This document shows positions 18,923 to 28,862 of a stretch of DNA of 32,437 nt, in pieces; the first letter of the stretch is position 1; each line of letters begins with the position of its first letter. The stretch lies in assembly GCA_016744355.1 (NCBI GenBank), contig JADGEN010000031.1, positions 1 through 32,437 on the forward strand, read 5' to 3'. The stretch comes from Halieaceae bacterium (GTDB lineage: Bacteria > Pseudomonadota > Gammaproteobacteria > Pseudomonadales > Halieaceae). Below the pieces are notes generated by a model. The model worked only from the letters and a program-made list of their open reading frames with translations. It was not told the DNA's origin and did not search any database. Made by a program: the position numbers and the translations under genes.

Positions 18923-21052
18923 GTGAATCCAGTAACTAAAACATTCCAGTACGGTGGACAAACCGTAACTTTGGAGACCGGACGAATCGCCAGACAGGCG
19001 ACTGGTTCGGTTCTTATCACTGTGGAAAATACATCGGTACTGTGTACTGTTGTTGCTGAGAAATCGGCACGTGCAGGTCGTGACTTTTTCCCACTAGCCG
19101 TGCACTACATCGAAAAAACCTATTCCGTAGGTAAAATACCCGGTGGTTTCTTCAAGCGTGAAGCGCGTCCCAGTGAGAAAGAGACACTGACTTCCCGTCT
19201 AATCGATCGCCCAATCCGCCCTCTTTTTCCCAACGGATTTATGAACGAAGTACAGGTTATCTGTACTGTTGTGTCTGCAGACAAGCACATTGATCCCGAT
19301 ATTATTGCGATGATTGGTACTTCAGCTGCTCTGGCTATTTCCGGTGCGCCGTTTAACGGTCCTATCGGTGGCGCCAGAGTCGGCTTTAATGAGAAAGACG
19401 GCTACATGCTCAACCCTACCTACGCGCAGCTGGAAGACAGCAAGCTGAACATGGTTGTAGCGGGAACTGAAGCAGCGGTACTCATGGTTGAGTCTGAAGC
19501 TGACGAGCTCAGCGAAGACCAAATGCTGGGTGCTGTTCTGTTCGCGCACCAGGAAATGCAGGTAGTAGTACAGGCAATCAACGACCTGGTGAAAGAAGCT
19601 GGCAAGCCTAGCTGGAACTGGGAAGCTGAAGCCGTTAATGAAGAGCTGGTTGCGGCAGTCGAAGCTCAGTCCAAGAACGAGTTGGGCGAAGCTTACCGCA
19701 TCACCGAAAAAGCAGATCGCTACGAGCGCGTTGGCGAAGTTAAAAAAGCTTGCGTAGAAGCGCTGGCCGTAGAAGGTGGCCCTTCTGCCGAGGAAGTGAA
19801 AGACGTTTTCAAGAGCGTTGAGAAAAACCTGGTTCGCAAGCGCATCTTGTCAGGCGAGCCGCGCATAGATGGCCGCGATGGCCAGACTGTTCGTGCTATT
19901 GCCTGTGAAGTTGACGTATTGGCTAAAGCGCACGGTTCTGCCCTGTTTACCCGCGGTGAAACTCAGGCGATTGGCGCAGTAACATTGGGCTCTTCACGTG
20001 ACTCCCAGATTATCGATGCACTGGAAGGCGAGCGTCGTGACCCTTTCATGCTGCACTACAACTTCCCTCCTTATTCTGTAGGAGAAGCGGGTCGTGTTGG
20101 TTTTACCAGCCGTCGTGAAATTGGTCACGGTCGATTGGCCAAGCGCGCATTGTTGGCAGTTATGCCTTCATTGGAAGACTTTCCTTACACCGTGCGTATT
20201 GTCTCTGAAATCACAGAATCCAATGGTTCCAGCTCCATGGCTTCGGTTTGCGCCGGCTCCTTGGGCATGATGGCTGCGGGCGTACCTTTGAAGGCACCTG
20301 TTGCCGGTATCGCGATGGGTCTGGTGAAGGACGGCAACCAGTTTGCTATTCTTACCGATATCCTGGGTGATGAAGATCACCTCGGCGACATGGACTTTAA
20401 AGTTGCCGGTACTGCAGAGGGTGTTACTGCTCTGCAAATGGACATCAAGATCGAAGGCATCAATGAGCAAATTATGGAGACTGCTTTGAGCCAGGCTCTG
20501 CAAGCTCGTTTGCACATTCTCGGTCAGATGAATGAAGTACTGTCTGAAGGCCGTCAGGTGACTTCAGACAATGCGCCCAGCATGCTGATTTTGAAAGTTG
20601 ATTCTGACAAGATCCGTGACATCATCGGTAAGGGCGGCGCTATGATTCGTCAAATTACCGAAGAGTCTGGTGCTACTGTCGACATCGATGACGACGGTAC
20701 AGTTCGTGTATTCGGTCAGGACAAGGCATCTCGCGACGCCGCGGTAAATATGATCGAAACCATTACCGCCGATGCGGAAATTGGCGCGACTTATACCGGT
20801 ACTGTTGCACGCATCGTAGACTTCGGCGCATTCATCAACATTCTGCCCGGCAAAGATGGTCTGGTTCACATTTCTCAAATCGCCAATGAGCGTGTTGAGA
20901 AGGTGACTGACTACCTGAGCGAAGGTCAGGAAGTACAGGTGAAAGTGATGGACGTTGATCAACGTGGTCGCATCAAGCTCTCTATCAAAGAGTTGCTGGA
21001 AGATGAAGCGCCTGCGGAGCAAGCTGCAGAAGAAGACTCTGTTGCTGAATAA
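18923..21052 (+). CDS. pnp: Polyribonucleotide nucleotidyltransferase (PNPase)
   Basis: PNPase is the 3'-5' phosphorolytic exonuclease of RNA decay and the degradosome. Its 709 residues contain two RNase PH domains with an alpha-helical linker. The catalytic segment is [16 protein letters not shown] (Asp483 and Asp489), with the phosphate-binding part [15 protein letters not shown] domain ([21 protein letters not shown]), an S1 domain ([26 protein letters not shown]) and a short acidic tail follow. The start is GTG at 18923, with GGAG 7 bases upstream. An out-of-frame ATG at 18921 overlaps it and is closed at once by TGA, forming ATGTGA across the start. A strong terminator follows the gene. 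Confidence 0.97.
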   Translation: MNPVTKTFQYGGQTVTLETGRIARQATGSVLITVENTSVLCTVVAEKSARAGRDFFPLAVHYIEKTYSVGKIPGGFFKREARPSEKETLTSRLIDRPIRPLFPNGFMNEVQVICTVVSADKHIDPDIIAMIGTSAALAISGAPFNGPIGGARVGFNEKDGYMLNPTYAQLEDSKLNMVVAGTEAAVLMVESEADELSEDQMLGAVLFAHQEMQVVVQAINDLVKEAGKPSWNWEAEAVNEELVAAVEAQSKNELGEAYRITEKADRYERVGEVKKACVEALAVEGGPSAEEVKDVFKSVEKNLVRKRILSGEPRIDGRDGQTVRAIACEVDVLAKAHGSALFTRGETQAIGAVTLGSSRDSQIIDALEGERRDPFMLHYNFPPYSVGEAGRVGFTSRREIGHGRLAKRALLAVMPSLEDFPYTVRIVSEITESNGSSSMASVCAGSLGMMAAGVPLKAPVAGIAMGLVKDGNQFAILTDILGDEDHLGDMDFKVAGTAEGVTALQMDIKIEGINEQIMETALSQALQARLHILGQMNEVLSEGRQVTSDNAPSMLILKVDSDKIRDIIGKGGAMIRQITEESGATVDIDDDGTVRVFGQDKASRDAAVNMIETITADAEIGATYTGTVARIVDFGAFINILPGKDGLVHISQIANERVEKVTDYLSEGQEVQVKVMDVDQRGRIKLSIKELLEDEAPAEQAAEEDSVAE

Positions 21053-21065
21053 GCTTTAGTACTTA

Positions 21066-21082
21066 CGGGCTCCCAGAGCCCG
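21066..21082 (+). other. Short GC hairpin after pnp
   Basis: CGGGCTC (21066-21072) and GAGCCCG (21076-21082) form a perfect 7-bp stem with loop CCA just before the pnp terminator. It has no T-run. It may protect the pnp mRNA 3' end. Confidence 0.5.
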
Positions 21083-21089
21083 AATAAGA

Positions 21090-21121
21090 GGGATGCACTG
21101 TTAAGTGTGTCCCTTTTTTTT
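21090..21121 (+). terminator. Rho-independent terminator of pnp
   Basis: GGGATGCACT (21090-21099) pairs with AGTGTGTCCC (21104-21113), including two G-T pairs, around loop GTTA. Eight T (21114-21121) follow. It ends four bases before the nagA stop on the other strand and closes the nusA-pnp region. Confidence 0.85.
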
Positions 21122-21125
21122 GCTC

Positions 21126-22295
21126 TTAATTGGCGGGCGCCATGGGAGGACTGTGGTAGGTTTCGTGTTGCCCAGCCACCCAAGTGTCCAGTACAGAGTA
21201 ATTGCATTCGAAGCACACCATGTCGGCGCGAAAGCCTTCGGAGATTCGCCCAAGATTTGCGTCCTTATGCAAGAACTCCGCTGGATAGAGTGAAGCCATC
21301 CGTAAACTCTCTTCCAACGGAATACCCACTAACTCAGTGCAGATACGGACAGCGTCTATCATGCCGATGGCACTGCCGGCGAGTACGCCCTCAGAGTTGA
21401 TAAGCCTCCCCTCTTTTTCTTCGATTATTTCTCCGTATATTTCAAAAAATGACTCCAGTCCACCGACTGTCGCCATGGCATCGGACACCAGAAGGGTTTT
21501 CCCCCGGGGTTTTGTTTTCTGCACAATACGGATGTTGGCCGGGTGTACATGATGACCATCGGCGATGATGCCAACCCATGTGGTATCACTGTCCAGTGCT
21601 GCACCCACGACCCCCGGTTCACGTCCGCTCTGGGGTCTCATTGCGTTGTATAGATGAGTAAACCCTCGTAGGCCCTCTGCGATGGCAAGCGATAGTTCTT
21701 CGTAGTGGGCATTGGTGTGCCCTGCACAAACGAGAATGCCGGCATCTGTTAGCTGACGAATTTGACCCGCCCGCGTGTGCTCCGGGGCTAGCGTCACAAT
21801 AATGGTGGGTATCTGCAGGGTGCACAGCCAGTCCATGTCTGTGTCCTGAATTTCGCGAATCGTATCAGCCTTGTGAACCCCACGTTTCTCGAGGTCGAGA
21901 AAAGGGCCCTCCAGGTGCACGCCTAAAACGCTTTGATTGCCGCCGGACATTGCTGCTTGAATGGCCTCAACACATTCCTTTTGTCTGTGTGTTGTGTCGC
22001 TGACGATGGTTGGCATCATGGCAGTTGTGCCGTAACGCCTATGTGCCGAGGTCATGGTGTCGAGTGTGTTGCGCTCAGGTGTATTGTTCAGTAGAACACC
22101 GCCGCCACCATTAACCTGCACATCGATAAAACCAGGGGCGAGTATTCCACCCTCCCTGTTTATTTGGCTGATTCCTGTCGGTAGCTTCGCCGTCTCGACC
22201 ACGGCAGCGATGCGCTCATCTTCCACCACAACTGCGTGATCGCGCAGCATTTCTTCGCCGTCGAAAATGCGTGCTGCGCAGATGGCGTAGTTCAT
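21126..22295 (-). CDS. nagA: N-acetylglucosamine-6-phosphate deacetylase
   Basis: NagA hydrolyses GlcNAc-6-P to glucosamine-6-P and acetate. The 389-residue amidohydrolase has APGFIDVQVNGGGG near the start. The metal and catalytic residues are Glu129 in HLEGPF, His193 in AGHTNA, His214 in THLYNAM and Asp272 in LVSDAMAT. GIIADGHHVHPANI and GREPGVVGAALD are also typical. AGGAA precedes the ATG by a few bases. It follows acs after 15 bases on the same strand, so an acs-nagA transcript is likely. No nagB, kinase or GlcNAc transporter is in the window. Glucosamine-6-P could feed GlmM, and acetate could feed Acs. Confidence 0.95.
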   Translation of the reverse strand: MNYAICAARIFDGEEMLRDHAVVVEDERIAAVVETAKLPTGISQINREGGILAPGFIDVQVNGGGGVLLNNTPERNTLDTMTSAHRRYGTTAMMPTIVSDTTHRQKECVEAIQAAMSGGNQSVLGVHLEGPFLDLEKRGVHKADTIREIQDTDMDWLCTLQIPTIIVTLAPEHTRAGQIRQLTDAGILVCAGHTNAHYEELSLAIAEGLRGFTHLYNAMRPQSGREPGVVGAALDSDTTWVGIIADGHHVHPANIRIVQKTKPRGKTLLVSDAMATVGGLESFFEIYGEIIEEKEGRLINSEGVLAGSAIGMIDAVRICTELVGIPLEESLRMASLYPAEFLHKDANLGRISEGFRADMVCFECNYSVLDTWVAGQHETYHSPPMAPAN

Positions 22296-22310
22296 GAAGG
22301 TTCCTGTGGG

Positions 22311-24242
22311 TTACCCCTGGCGGTTCTCGATCAGGTGATCGACGACAGATGGATCTGCCAGAGTACTGATGTCACCAAGATTTTCCAGTTCATTCTCTGC
22401 AATCTTGCGTAGAATCCGTCGCATTATTTTACCTGAGCGCGTTTTGGGTAGGCCCGGAGCCCACTGAATAACATCGGGCTTGGCAATTGCGCCGATTTCC
22501 GCGGTGCACAGTGCGAGCAATTCGGCGCGAAGTTCGTCGCTTGGCTCCGTGTCATTCATGAGGGTAACATAAGCATAAATACCCTGTCCTTTGATGTCGT
22601 GCGGGAAGCCTACTACCGCAGCCTCTGCAATGTGCTCGTGCAACACCAGAGCACTTTCAACTTCGGCTGTGCCCATGCGGTGGCCAGAGACATTGAGTAC
22701 ATCATCTACACGTCCAGTGATCCAGTAATAGCCGTCGGCGTCTCGTTTAGCGCCGTCACCGGTGAAGTAGTAGCCGGGGTATTGACTGAAATAAGTATCT
22801 ATCATGCGCTGGTGGTCGCCGTAGATCGTGCGAATCTGGCTGGGCCAGGAAGACTTAATAGCTAGATAACCAGAACCCTCTCCCTCAACTTCACTGCCGT
22901 CTTCGTTGAGCAGCGCGAGGTTTACACCGAATAAGGGGAAGGAGGCGGAGCCGGGCTTCATGGCGTGCGCACCGGGAAGCGGGGTAATCATCTGGCTGCC
23001 GGTTTCGGTTTGCCACCAGGTATCGACGATAGGGCAACGCGAATCCCCCACTGTTTTGTAATACCACTCCCAGGCCTCGGGGTTAATGGGTTCCCCCACG
23101 CTACCTAACAGTCGCAGGCTGGCTCTTGAACTGCGTTTAACCGGTTCGTCGCCTACAGCGTGTAGCGCCCGGATGGCCGTTGGCGCGGTGTAAAATATAT
23201 TGACCTGATGTTTGTCGATCACTTCCCAGAAGCGCCCTGCATCGGGATAGGTTGGCACGCCTTCAAACATCAGTGAGACCGCGCCATTGGCAAGCGGACC
23301 ATAGACAATATAACTGTGCCCGGTCACCCAGCCCACATCGGCCGTGCACCAAAACACTTCCTCTTCGCGGTAATCAAAAGTGTATTTGAAGGTGCTGGCT
23401 GCCTGTAGCAGATAGCCGCCAGTGCTGTGTACCACGCCTTTTGGTTTGCCGGTGGAGCCAGAGGTGTAAAGGACAAACAGTGGGTCTTCGGCGTCCATAG
23501 ATTCTGGCACACACTCGCTCTCCGCTTGGTCGGTAGCTATGTGGTACCACAGGTCTCGCTCTTCAACCCAGGAAACATCAGCGGCGGTACGTTTCACTAC
23601 CAGGCAGGTGTGCACATTGGGGCAGGAGGCAAGAGCCTTGTCGGCATTGCTTTTCAATGGAACAGATTTACCGCTTCGCACGCCTTCGTCAGCGGTTATG
23701 AGAGTTTGGCAGTCAGAATCCAGAATGCGGTCCTTCAATGCTTCGGGAGAAAAACCACCAAAGACCACTGAGTGCACAGCACCAATACGCGTGCATGCGA
23801 GCATGGCGAACACTGCTTCGGGAATCATAGGCATGTAGATACAAACGCGATCGCCCTTTTTGACGCCTCTCGCCTTGAGGGCATTGGCAAGCTTACACAC
23901 CTGTGACTTTAACTCAGTGTAAGTAATTTTCTTGCTGTCGCTGGGATTGTCGCCCTCCCAGATTATTGCGGTCTGTTCTGCTTTCTCAGGCAGGTGGCGG
24001 TCGATACAGTTATAGCTGACGTTAAGTTTTCCACCGGCAAACCACTCGGCCTTGCCCGTTTTCAGGTCGCAGTTGGAAACCGTGTGCCAGGGTTCGTCCC
24101 AGGACAAAAACTTCGTTGCCTGCTCACTCCAGTAACCATCCGGATCTTCGATAGAGCGACGGTACATGGCGCTGTATTGCTCGTTGTTAATGATGGCGTC
24201 TTTAAAGCTGGCGGGCACGGGGTGCGCTGGAAAGTCTGACAT
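22311..24242 (-). CDS. acs: Acetyl-CoA synthetase
   Basis: Acs activates acetate to acetyl-CoA through acetyl-AMP, with high affinity. From the ATG at 24242 it has 643 residues (E. coli 652) and starts [17 protein letters not shown] lies 7 bases upstream. An in-frame ATG at 24257 lacks a ribosome site and is not favoured. Motifs: P-loop [42 protein letters not shown] (with the Val of the acetate pocket), [30 protein letters not shown] and TRSGKIMRR, with Lys605 as the catalytic and acetylation-controlled lysine. A GTCTAA-type palindrome sits near -42 of a likely promoter, implying control by the adjacent CrbS/CrbR-like pair. Confidence 0.97.
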   Translation of the reverse strand: MSDFPAHPVPASFKDAIINNEQYSAMYRRSIEDPDGYWSEQATKFLSWDEPWHTVSNCDLKTGKAEWFAGGKLNVSYNCIDRHLPEKAEQTAIIWEGDNPSDSKKITYTELKSQVCKLANALKARGVKKGDRVCIYMPMIPEAVFAMLACTRIGAVHSVVFGGFSPEALKDRILDSDCQTLITADEGVRSGKSVPLKSNADKALASCPNVHTCLVVKRTAADVSWVEERDLWYHIATDQAESECVPESMDAEDPLFVLYTSGSTGKPKGVVHSTGGYLLQAASTFKYTFDYREEEVFWCTADVGWVTGHSYIVYGPLANGAVSLMFEGVPTYPDAGRFWEVIDKHQVNIFYTAPTAIRALHAVGDEPVKRSSRASLRLLGSVGEPINPEAWEWYYKTVGDSRCPIVDTWWQTETGSQMITPLPGAHAMKPGSASFPLFGVNLALLNEDGSEVEGEGSGYLAIKSSWPSQIRTIYGDHQRMIDTYFSQYPGYYFTGDGAKRDADGYYWITGRVDDVLNVSGHRMGTAEVESALVLHEHIAEAAVVGFPHDIKGQGIYAYVTLMNDTEPSDELRAELLALCTAEIGAIAKPDVIQWAPGLPKTRSGKIMRRILRKIAENELENLGDISTLADPSVVDHLIENRQG

Positions 24243-24276
24243 GGAATTACTCCGCATTTATTCTAGTGAACTGAAG

Positions 24277-24320
24277 ATAATACGCAGGCTGCAACAGTTC
24301 GCAAGTGGACTAAGGTCTAA
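24277..24320 (-). promoter_or_regulatory. acs promoter with a putative CrbR-like activator site
   Basis: Read on the minus strand, TTAGAC-CTTA-GTCCAC lies at 24320-24305 and a -10 box TATTAT at 24282-24277. The site centre is 30.5 bases from the first base of the -10 box, which puts it near -42. No good -35 is present, as expected of an activator-dependent promoter. The same motif occurs before the porin and the DUF4212 gene. The -10 box and site are seen; the binding protein is inferred. Confidence 0.6.
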
Positions 24321-24337
24321 TGATCACGAGGTTCCAT

Positions 24338-24355
24338 AGGACGACTAGTTGTCCT
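24338..24355. promoter_or_regulatory. 18-bp near-perfect palindrome between acs and the sensor kinase gene
   Basis: AGGACGACTAGTTGTCCT differs from its own reverse complement only at the G/T pair five bases out from each end. It lies 18 bases beyond the GTCTAA-type site and about 87 bases before the kinase start. It may be an operator for the kinase gene or a second regulator site. The other bases of this gap show no clear promoter for the kinase. Confidence 0.45.
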
Positions 24356-24441
24356 TACAATATGAATGATGTTGATCTACTGGAATTCTGGTAGCGTGTA
24401 CTCGTTACCCAATTTCCGGGGCTATGTTTTAAACAGGAATC

Positions 24442-27400
24442 GTGAACTACATGGTATCGCCCTCAAATCTTCTCAGTCTGGCGCTGCTCTACATTTGTAT
24501 CTTATTTGTAACGGCCTGGTATGCGGATCGACACCCCGATGGCGGAATTATCGGGCGAGGGCCGCGCTGGCGTGGCGTTGTCTATGCTCTGTCCCTGGCT
24601 GTTTATTGCAGTTCATGGACTTTCTATGGTGCTGTTGGCAGTGCCGCCGAATCCCCATGGAGTCACTCTCCGATTTATCTGGGTCCCATATTTCTATATT
24701 TATTTGCCTGGCCGATAATTCGGCGGCTATTGGCTGTGGGGGCTCGTCATCGGGTGACATCCATCGCAGACTATATCGGTGCTCGTTACGGAAAACGCCA
24801 GTCTCTGGCTGTGCTGGTAACTCTGGTTGCAACAGCAGCGGTACTACCCTACATAGCCTTGCAATTTAAAGCTCTGTCACAGGCATGGAGTATTGTGGGT
24901 GGTTCGGTCGTAGAAGTTGAAGAGATGGGGGGAGATGCAGCCTTGCTAACGGCTATTATATTGGCAGCCTTTACCATCCTGTTCGGTACCCGGCGCCTGG
25001 ATAGCCACGAGCGACATCAGGGTATTGTTACGGCAATCGCGGTGGAATCGTTGGTAAAATTATTGGCATTTTTCGCGGTGGCGATGGTCGCTATCTTATA
25101 TTTGGTGGGTCTACCAGAGGCCGAAGTCCTGCCAGGTGTTACATCGGTAGACGGGTTCACACCACTTTCCATGGATTTTCTGGCCAGAACACTAATCTCT
25201 GCTCTGGCTATTTTGTGCTTGCCACGCCAGTTTCATGTCATGGTGGTTGAGGCTCAGGAGGGGACTAATACGAGTATTTCGCGTTGGCTCTTTCCCTTGT
25301 ACCTATTGCTTTTTATGTTGCTTGTGCTGCCCATAAGTATGGCTGGCGCGCAGGTGTTTTCAGTGTCTGCGGAGATTAACCCCGACACTTATGTTCAGTT
25401 GCTACCTATTGCGTTGGAATCCAAATGGATTGCAGTTGCGGCATTTATTGGGGGAATTTCAGCCGCGACGGGCATGGTTATTGTAGCGACACTAAGCCTC
25501 GCCATAATGATTACCAATGAAGTGGTGACACCACTGATTCTGCGATTCAGTGCCAGATCTCCCGGTGCAGTTCTCAAGTTGGGAGACAGCTTACGCCGGA
25601 TTCGTCAGTTCACTATCGCCGCTATTTTTCTGGCCGCCTGGTTGGTGACTCGTGAGGTGATGGGCATTCCCTGGCTGGCGCAGATAGGATTTATTTCCTT
25701 TCTAGCGGCTTCACAACTCGCCCCGGCGCTGTTGGCGGGTTTGTATTGGAAAAGAGCACACGGTCTGGCCGTTATATTTGGCCTGCTTGCGGGACTGACT
25801 CTGTGGTTTTACTGTGGTGTGTTGCCAGTAATTCTGGCAACTGACAACCCAATATTGCTCTCAGGCCCTCTGGGTATCAACTGGCTGCGGCCGATGAATT
25901 TGTTGGGGATTTCAGGGCAGAGCCAGCTCGCCTATGCCACCGCTTGGAGTCTGGGGGTCAATATCTTATCTCTGGTCGGCATGTCTTTATTTCTCAAGCC
26001 TTCAATGGCAGACAGAAGACAGGCGCGACTATTTATCGGAGGTTTGGAGACGCTTGAGTATGCCCAGGACCAGGACTATGACCTCAGCCTTATTCGAGTA
26101 AGCCAACTGCAGGCGCTGTTGCCGCCTTTTATCGAGAAACATGAATTGGCCAGAATGTGGCGGGAATTTGAGAGTGACTATCAGCAGCGATTGCTGCCTG
26201 GAGACCGGACGCCGCGCTTTGTGGTGTCTCGTGTCGAATCGATGTTGGCGCAGGTTATAGGGGCCACCTCTGCACATAAGGCCATGAAGCAGCTGGAGAG
26301 CAGCCAGCAACTTGCCTACAGCGATATTGCAGCTATGGTTAGCGATGTCAGCAAGCTCAACACCTTTAACCGGGAGTTACTGCAAACCACGGTTGAAAGT
26401 CTGTTACAGGGCGTTTCGGTGGTCGACCGGGACTTGAACCTGGTTGCATGGAATAGCCGCTACCAGGAGTTATTTGACTATCCCCAACGTTTTCTCTATG
26501 TGGGCTGCCCTATCGAGCGTGTATATCGCTTTAATGCTGAGCGCGGCATCCTGGGAACACGGGAGGGGTCGCTTGATGAAGATATAGACAGACGTCTGGG
26601 CTGGCTGCGCGAGGGAAGCCCCTATCGGCTGGAGCGAATACTGCCCAATGGAGCCGTGATAGATATTCGCGGAAACCCAATGCCGCAGGGTGGTTTTGTA
26701 ACCACCTACATCGACATAACTGACTACACGGATATTGTTACGGAACTTCAGGAAACTAAAATTGAACTGGAGGCCAAGGTGGCTTCCGGTACCCAGACGC
26801 TCAGTGAAACCAATACTGAATTGCGCCGGGAAAACCGTCTGCGCGCGCAGGTAGAGTCGCAATTACGTGATGCCCACCTGAGTAAGACCCGCTTTATGTC
26901 GGCTACCAGTCACGACTTGTTACAACCCATCAATGCGGCGCGCCTGTTTACCGCAGCCCTTAAACCCCGGTTGATTGAAACGCCTGATTCGAATACTGCT
27001 CATATAGTCGAAAAAATAGATCTCTCGCTGTACCGCGCGGAGCAACTGATTTCTGAGCTGAGAGAAATGTCCAGGCTGGACTCCGGCAAACAAGTTTCCA
27101 GTCCGGAACATTTTTCTGCTGAGCGTATGTTTGATTCTTTATTTTCTGAGTTTCAGCCGATGGTGGAGCAAAAAGGACTGGGGTTTAGTCTTGCGGGTAG
27201 CAAGTTATGGCTGTACAGCGATTATTCCTTGCTCTACCGAATTGTGCAGAACCTGCTCTCCAATGCTGTTAAATATACCGTTGAAGGTAGAGTGCTATTG
27301 GGTCTTAGACGTCGCAGTTCGGGTGTTGAAATTCAGGTGTGGGATACGGGGCCAGGTATAGCCGAACAAGATCAGGTGCGTATCTTTCAGGAATTTGAGC

Positions 27401-27975
27401 GTGTACCTGGTAGTGGTACAACCTCGGAAGAAGGGCTTGGTCTGGGGCTTGCCATTGTGCAACGTTATGCAGATCTACTCGATTGTGAATTGCAGATGCG
27501 CTCCAAAGTCGGCCGTGGAGCGATGTTTTCCATCACTGTCCCTTACGGCGAGATACGAGACGAGAAGCACGCAGAGCCTGGCGAAAAAAACCTCAAACAC
27601 AATCTCGATGGTCTCTGTGTTCTGTGCATGGACAATGATGCCAGCATAACCGAAGGCATGGAGCAGCTTTTGCTCACCATGGGTGCGACGGTAATTTGCG
27701 TCGCAGGGACCGCTGCCTTACTGAAACGTATCGAACAGGGTGACAGGCCGGATATTATTCTTGCTGATTATCACCTGGACGCCGGAGAGAATGGCGTGAG
27801 TGCCGTTGCGAAGATGAAAACGAGATACAACATAGCGCCCCCGTGCATCATTATTAGTGCAGATGACAGCGACGCGGTTCGCGAGAAAGCGAAAGCAGCA
27901 GGTTTTCGATTTCTTCCCAAGCCTGTTCATGCCGCCCAATTGCGCGCATTGATACTGGCCCTGACCAGAAAGTAG
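24442..27975 (+). CDS. crbS: CrbS-like hybrid sensor kinase with sodium:solute symporter domain
   Basis: An 1177-residue membrane sensor. The N-terminal half (about 5-530) is an SSS/PutP-like transporter module with roughly 13 membrane helices. A STAC-type linker (about 553-625) and a PAS domain (about 645-770) follow, then a coiled coil and HisKA with phosphoacceptor His824 in MSATSHDLLQPINAARL. The HATPase has NLLSNAVKYT, DTGPGIAEQDQ and GLGLGLAIVQRY. The C-terminal receiver has Asp1109 in ILADYHLD and Lys in LPKPVH. This is the CrbS/MxtR architecture, which in Vibrio and Pseudomonas controls acs. The start is uncertain: GTG at 24442 has AGGA only 3 bases away, while ATG at 24451 is 12 away. 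It is convergent with its likely partner regulator. CbrA is less likely because it lacks the receiver and pairs with an NtrC-type regulator. Confidence 0.85.
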   Translation: MNYMVSPSNLLSLALLYICILFVTAWYADRHPDGGIIGRGPRWRGVVYALSLAVYCSSWTFYGAVGSAAESPWSHSPIYLGPIFLYLFAWPIIRRLLAVGARHRVTSIADYIGARYGKRQSLAVLVTLVATAAVLPYIALQFKALSQAWSIVGGSVVEVEEMGGDAALLTAIILAAFTILFGTRRLDSHERHQGIVTAIAVESLVKLLAFFAVAMVAILYLVGLPEAEVLPGVTSVDGFTPLSMDFLARTLISALAILCLPRQFHVMVVEAQEGTNTSISRWLFPLYLLLFMLLVLPISMAGAQVFSVSAEINPDTYVQLLPIALESKWIAVAAFIGGISAATGMVIVATLSLAIMITNEVVTPLILRFSARSPGAVLKLGDSLRRIRQFTIAAIFLAAWLVTREVMGIPWLAQIGFISFLAASQLAPALLAGLYWKRAHGLAVIFGLLAGLTLWFYCGVLPVILATDNPILLSGPLGINWLRPMNLLGISGQSQLAYATAWSLGVNILSLVGMSLFLKPSMADRRQARLFIGGLETLEYAQDQDYDLSLIRVSQLQALLPPFIEKHELARMWREFESDYQQRLLPGDRTPRFVVSRVESMLAQVIGATSAHKAMKQLESSQQLAYSDIAAMVSDVSKLNTFNRELLQTTVESLLQGVSVVDRDLNLVAWNSRYQELFDYPQRFLYVGCPIERVYRFNAERGILGTREGSLDEDIDRRLGWLREGSPYRLERILPNGAVIDIRGNPMPQGGFVTTYIDITDYTDIVTELQETKIELEAKVASGTQTLSETNTELRRENRLRAQVESQLRDAHLSKTRFMSATSHDLLQPINAARLFTAALKPRLIETPDSNTAHIVEKIDLSLYRAEQLISELREMSRLDSGKQVSSPEHFSAERMFDSLFSEFQPMVEQKGLGFSLAGSKLWLYSDYSLLYRIVQNLLSNAVKYTVEGRVLLGLRRRSSGVEIQVWDTGPGIAEQDQVRIFQEFERVPGSGTTSEEGLGLGLAIVQRYADLLDCELQMRSKVGRGAMFSITVPYGEIRDEKHAEPGEKNLKHNLDGLCVLCMDNDASITEGMEQLLLTMGATVICVAGTAALLKRIEQGDRPDIILADYHLDAGENGVSAVAKMKTRYNIAPPCIIISADDSDAVREKAKAAGFRFLPKPVHAAQLRALILALTRK

Positions 27976-27990
27976 TTGATTCTTAAAGCC

Positions 27991-28689
27991 TCAGGGCGCC
28001 GGCGCCTGTACGAGTTCTGCGGGAGGATCCACCGCCAGGCTTTTTAAAGTCAAAACGGCCTGTGTTCTGGAGTGCACGCCGAGCTTCCTGAATATCTCCG
28101 TCATATGAGCCTTGATTGTCGCCTCTTTGACTTCCAGCTCGTACGCAATTTGCTTGTTTAGCAGACCATCAAACAGCATGGATACAACCCTGAACTGCTG
28201 CGGCGTTAGTGTGGACAAGGCGTCGGCTACATCCAGAGATTGTAAACTGGCTCCCGAATTTGCAGCTTCGAGTTGCGGGTGAAGACCTCTCTCTCCGGCG
28301 AGGGCTGATTCGATACAGGATTGCATAACAGTGACTTCTGCGGACTTGGACAGAAAACCCGCTACTCCATGGTCAATCGCTCGCCGTACTGTATCTGGGT
28401 GGGAGTTGGCTGAGATCATAATGACGGGGGTGTTGCGGTGCTGGCCGATAAACCACGAAAGCACTGAAAACCCCAGAGCTCCCGGCATATGTAAGTCGAG
28501 TAATAAGAGATCTATGTCTGGGTGAGCGCTCACCTCCTGTTGTAGCTGTAAAACATTGGCAGCGCTATACAGGGTTGCGTTGGGGTAACGCTGTTCAAGT
28601 ACTTGTTGCAGCGCAGCGCGAAAAAGAGGGTGATCGTCTGCGATGAGAATACTGAGCGTATCTGTGTTCACGGCATTTACTCTTATCAT
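27991..28689 (-). CDS. crbR: CrbR-like LuxR/NarL-family response regulator
   Basis: A 232-residue regulator. The receiver has the acidic pair Asp18-Asp19 (LIADDHP), phosphoacceptor Asp65 (LLLLDLHMPG), Ser93 in MISANS and Lys114 in GFLSKSA. The C-terminal LuxR-type HTH (about 158-220) reads LTPQQFRVVSMLFDGLLNKQIAYELEVKEATIKAHMTEIFRKLGVHSRTQAV. Its stop is 15 bases from the stop of the hybrid kinase, tail to tail, so the two are a natural pair. In Vibrio and Pseudomonas the corresponding regulator activates acs. The start at 28689 has no strong ribosome site, and a GTG six codons in is possible. It is divergent from the porin gene, with two GTCTAA-type sites between them, so it may also control itself. 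Confidence 0.85.
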   Translation of the reverse strand: MIRVNAVNTDTLSILIADDHPLFRAALQQVLEQRYPNATLYSAANVLQLQQEVSAHPDIDLLLLDLHMPGALGFSVLSWFIGQHRNTPVIMISANSHPDTVRRAIDHGVAGFLSKSAEVTVMQSCIESALAGERGLHPQLEAANSGASLQSLDVADALSTLTPQQFRVVSMLFDGLLNKQIAYELEVKEATIKAHMTEIFRKLGVHSRTQAVLTLKSLAVDPPAELVQAPAP

Positions 28690-28747
28690 TATGTGTTCAT
28701 TGTCCTGCCATTGTTGCCAATTTGCAAAGCGAATAGGTAGTCCCTTA

Positions 28748-28820
28748 CTAGACCTTAGTCTAGTTAGACACTTTCTTTGACCAAGGTCTAATGGGCTAAC
28801 GCCTCCCGCAGGGTTAATAC
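28748..28820 (+). promoter_or_regulatory. Porin promoter with two putative CrbR-like sites
   Basis: Distal site: perfect palindrome CTAGAC-CTTA-GTCTAG (28748-28763). Proximal site: TTTGAC-CAAG-GTCTAA (28776-28791), with its centre 28 bases away. A -10 box TAATAC lies at 28815-28820, 31.5 bases from the proximal centre, with no -35 box. The start would be near 28827, 36 bases before the porin ATG. The geometry is the same as at acs. Confidence 0.6.
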
Positions 28821-28862
28821 TGTTGTCGCTAAAACAACAAACTCAAATGGGGAGCAATAAAA

